From contig CAZFLD010000028.1 in assembly GCA_964519835.1 (NCBI GenBank), positions 1 to 49,739 of the forward strand: 49,739 bases of DNA, in the 5' to 3' direction. The translations under genes were made by a program, and so were the position numbers. Shown piece by piece: positions 49,046 to 49,739 of the stretch; position 1 is the stretch's first letter, and each line of letters starts with the position of its first letter. Source of the stretch: CAZFLD01 sp964519835. Lineage in GTDB: Bacteria; Spirochaetota; Spirochaetia; DSM-27196; CAZFLD01. The notes below the pieces were generated by a model that saw only the letters and a list, made by a program, of their open reading frames with translations, made no database searches and was not told the origin of the DNA.

Positions 49046-49739
49046 CTACGCGCCGGAGGCGGACTTGGCCCTTCTTTTGGCCGCGTCCTCCGCTTTCCTC
49101 GATATCCGATTCCATACACCGGTTAGGCCCATGGCTTTTTTGGCCGCCACGATGGTCTGTTCGGCTTCTTTTCGCATCTTGATGGTGCCGTTGTAGATCA
49201 CCTCGTCCACGAAACCCTTCTGCGCGGCAATCTCTGCTCGCTTTTCCCGAATCGGGGCAAGAAAGCGATTGACGACCTCCGCCAGGGAGGCCTTGACCTC
49301 CACATCGCCGATGCTGCCCGCCCGGTAGCGCTCTTTGAAATCCTCAACCTGGGCTTTGTTGGGATTAAACGTATCGTGGTAGATAAAGACCGGGTTCCCT
49401 TCGACAGTTCCCGGAATGTCGGCACGGATACGTTTGGGATCCGTGTACATGCCCGACACTTTTTTTGCAACGGTTTTCTCGTCGTCGGACAAAAAGATCG
49501 AGTTGTTGAGAGACTTGGACATTTTTGCATTACCGTCGGTGCCGACCAGTGACGGCACTTCGCCAATCAGGACCTCCGGCACAGGGAATACCTCGCCGTA
49601 CTGGTAGTTAAAGCGACGTGCAATCTCTCTAGTAAGCTCGACGTGAGCTTCGTTGTCCTTTCCGACCGGAACCAGGTCTCCCCTCGGCAAGAGAATGTCG
49701 GCGCTCTGCAGGACCGGGTAGCCGAGAAGACCAAAGGGC
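49046..49739 (-). CDS. trpS: Tryptophanyl-tRNA synthetase, C-terminal two thirds
   Basis: The gene runs off the window; about 231 C-terminal residues are visible, beginning FGLLGYPVLQSADILLPRG. This class I synthetase charges tRNA-Trp. Diagnostic blocks are VPVGKDNEAHVELTREIARRFN, the KMSKS loop AKMSKSLNNSIFLSDD, KKVSGMYTDPKRIRADIPG and the C-terminal helices with RAGSIGDVEVKASLAEVVN. An internal ATG at 49690 is not the start. The C-terminus is basic (KRRAKSASG). mutY follows with no spacer (TAG directly before GTG). Confidence 0.95.
   Translation of the reverse strand, partial: PFGLLGYPVLQSADILLPRGDLVPVGKDNEAHVELTREIARRFNYQYGEVFPVPEVLIGEVPSLVGTDGNAKMSKSLNNSIFLSDDEKTVAKKVSGMYTDPKRIRADIPGTVEGNPVFIYHDTFNPNKAQVEDFKERYRAGSIGDVEVKASLAEVVNRFLAPIREKRAEIAAQKGFVDEVIYNGTIKMRKEAEQTIVAAKKAMGLTGVWNRISRKAEDAAKRRAKSASGA

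Overview
The window looks like a chromosomal piece of a Gram-negative bacterium with GC-rich, tightly packed genes. I infer a free-living member of the Spirochaetota. The inference rests on the mix of genes: outer-membrane and lipoprotein genes beside a FemAB-type peptidoglycan-bridge transferase, DapL, a RqcH-like NFACT protein, HflK/HflC, an Omp85-type barrel and cAMP signalling parts. No rRNA or other clade-defining marker is present, so the assignment is moderate. A run of 100 N at 1457-1556 shows this is a scaffolded draft or metagenome assembly. I see no tRNA, rRNA, CRISPR array, insertion sequence, prophage or replication origin. Apart from the N run, no gene-free stretch exceeds about 205 bp.

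Layout. 1-6720 (+): end of a small membrane protein, a HisD-family dehydrogenase cut by the gap, folC, a NFACT/RqcH-like protein, an AMMECR1 protein and a membrane pseudokinase-like protein. 6694-8052 (-): FecR-domain protein. 8160-10670 (+): an orphan protein and murD. 10687-13815 (-): a very long lipoprotein with a C-terminal SUMF1 domain. 13884-17324 (-): metG then a FemAB-type transferase. 17438-19425 (+): hflK-hflC, closed by the only textbook T-tract terminator seen. 19562-22235 (+): murE-ddl. 22220-22729 (-): nitroreductase. 22692-26113 (+): a degenerate M28 membrane protein and dinB. 26088-26984 (-): TPR protein. 27083-28102 (+): AEC transporter. 28182-29356 (-): DOMON lipoprotein and a fRMsr-like GAF protein. 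29469-30689 (+): dapL. 30821-33769 (+): heme-c adenylate cyclase, P460 lipoprotein and a third lipoprotein. 33766-35759 (-): CDP-alcohol phosphotransferase and MFS exporter. 35833-36702 (+): methyltransferase. 36734-43307 (-): in transcription order a REC-STAS-like-REC regulator, hybrid histidine kinase, K+ channel, cNMP-binding protein and diheme lipoprotein. 43409-47956 (+): Omp85-like barrel, glycerate kinase and phosphohexomutase. 48158-49739 (-): trpS (cut by the window end) and a cysteine-less mutY.

Three themes stand out. (1) Peptidoglycan and envelope genes recur: murD, murE, ddl, dapL, a FemAB transferase, many lipoproteins and an Omp85 barrel. (2) Within 13 kb there are parts for making and reading cAMP: a periplasmic CxxCH-bearing class III adenylate cyclase with a P460 partner, and an operon of hybrid kinase, K+ channel and cNMP-binding protein. 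This could be a redox or gas-to-cAMP-to-K+ relay, which is my inference. (3) Several genes have a good -10 hexamer only 6-8 nt before the start codon and no Shine-Dalgarno sequence, so a sizeable set of leaderless mRNAs is predicted beside genes with strong Shine-Dalgarno sites.

Genes are often joined by 4-nt stop/start overlaps (ATGA, GTGA, TTGA). Convergent genes often overlap at their 3' ends or meet at GC-rich inverted repeats without a T-tract.
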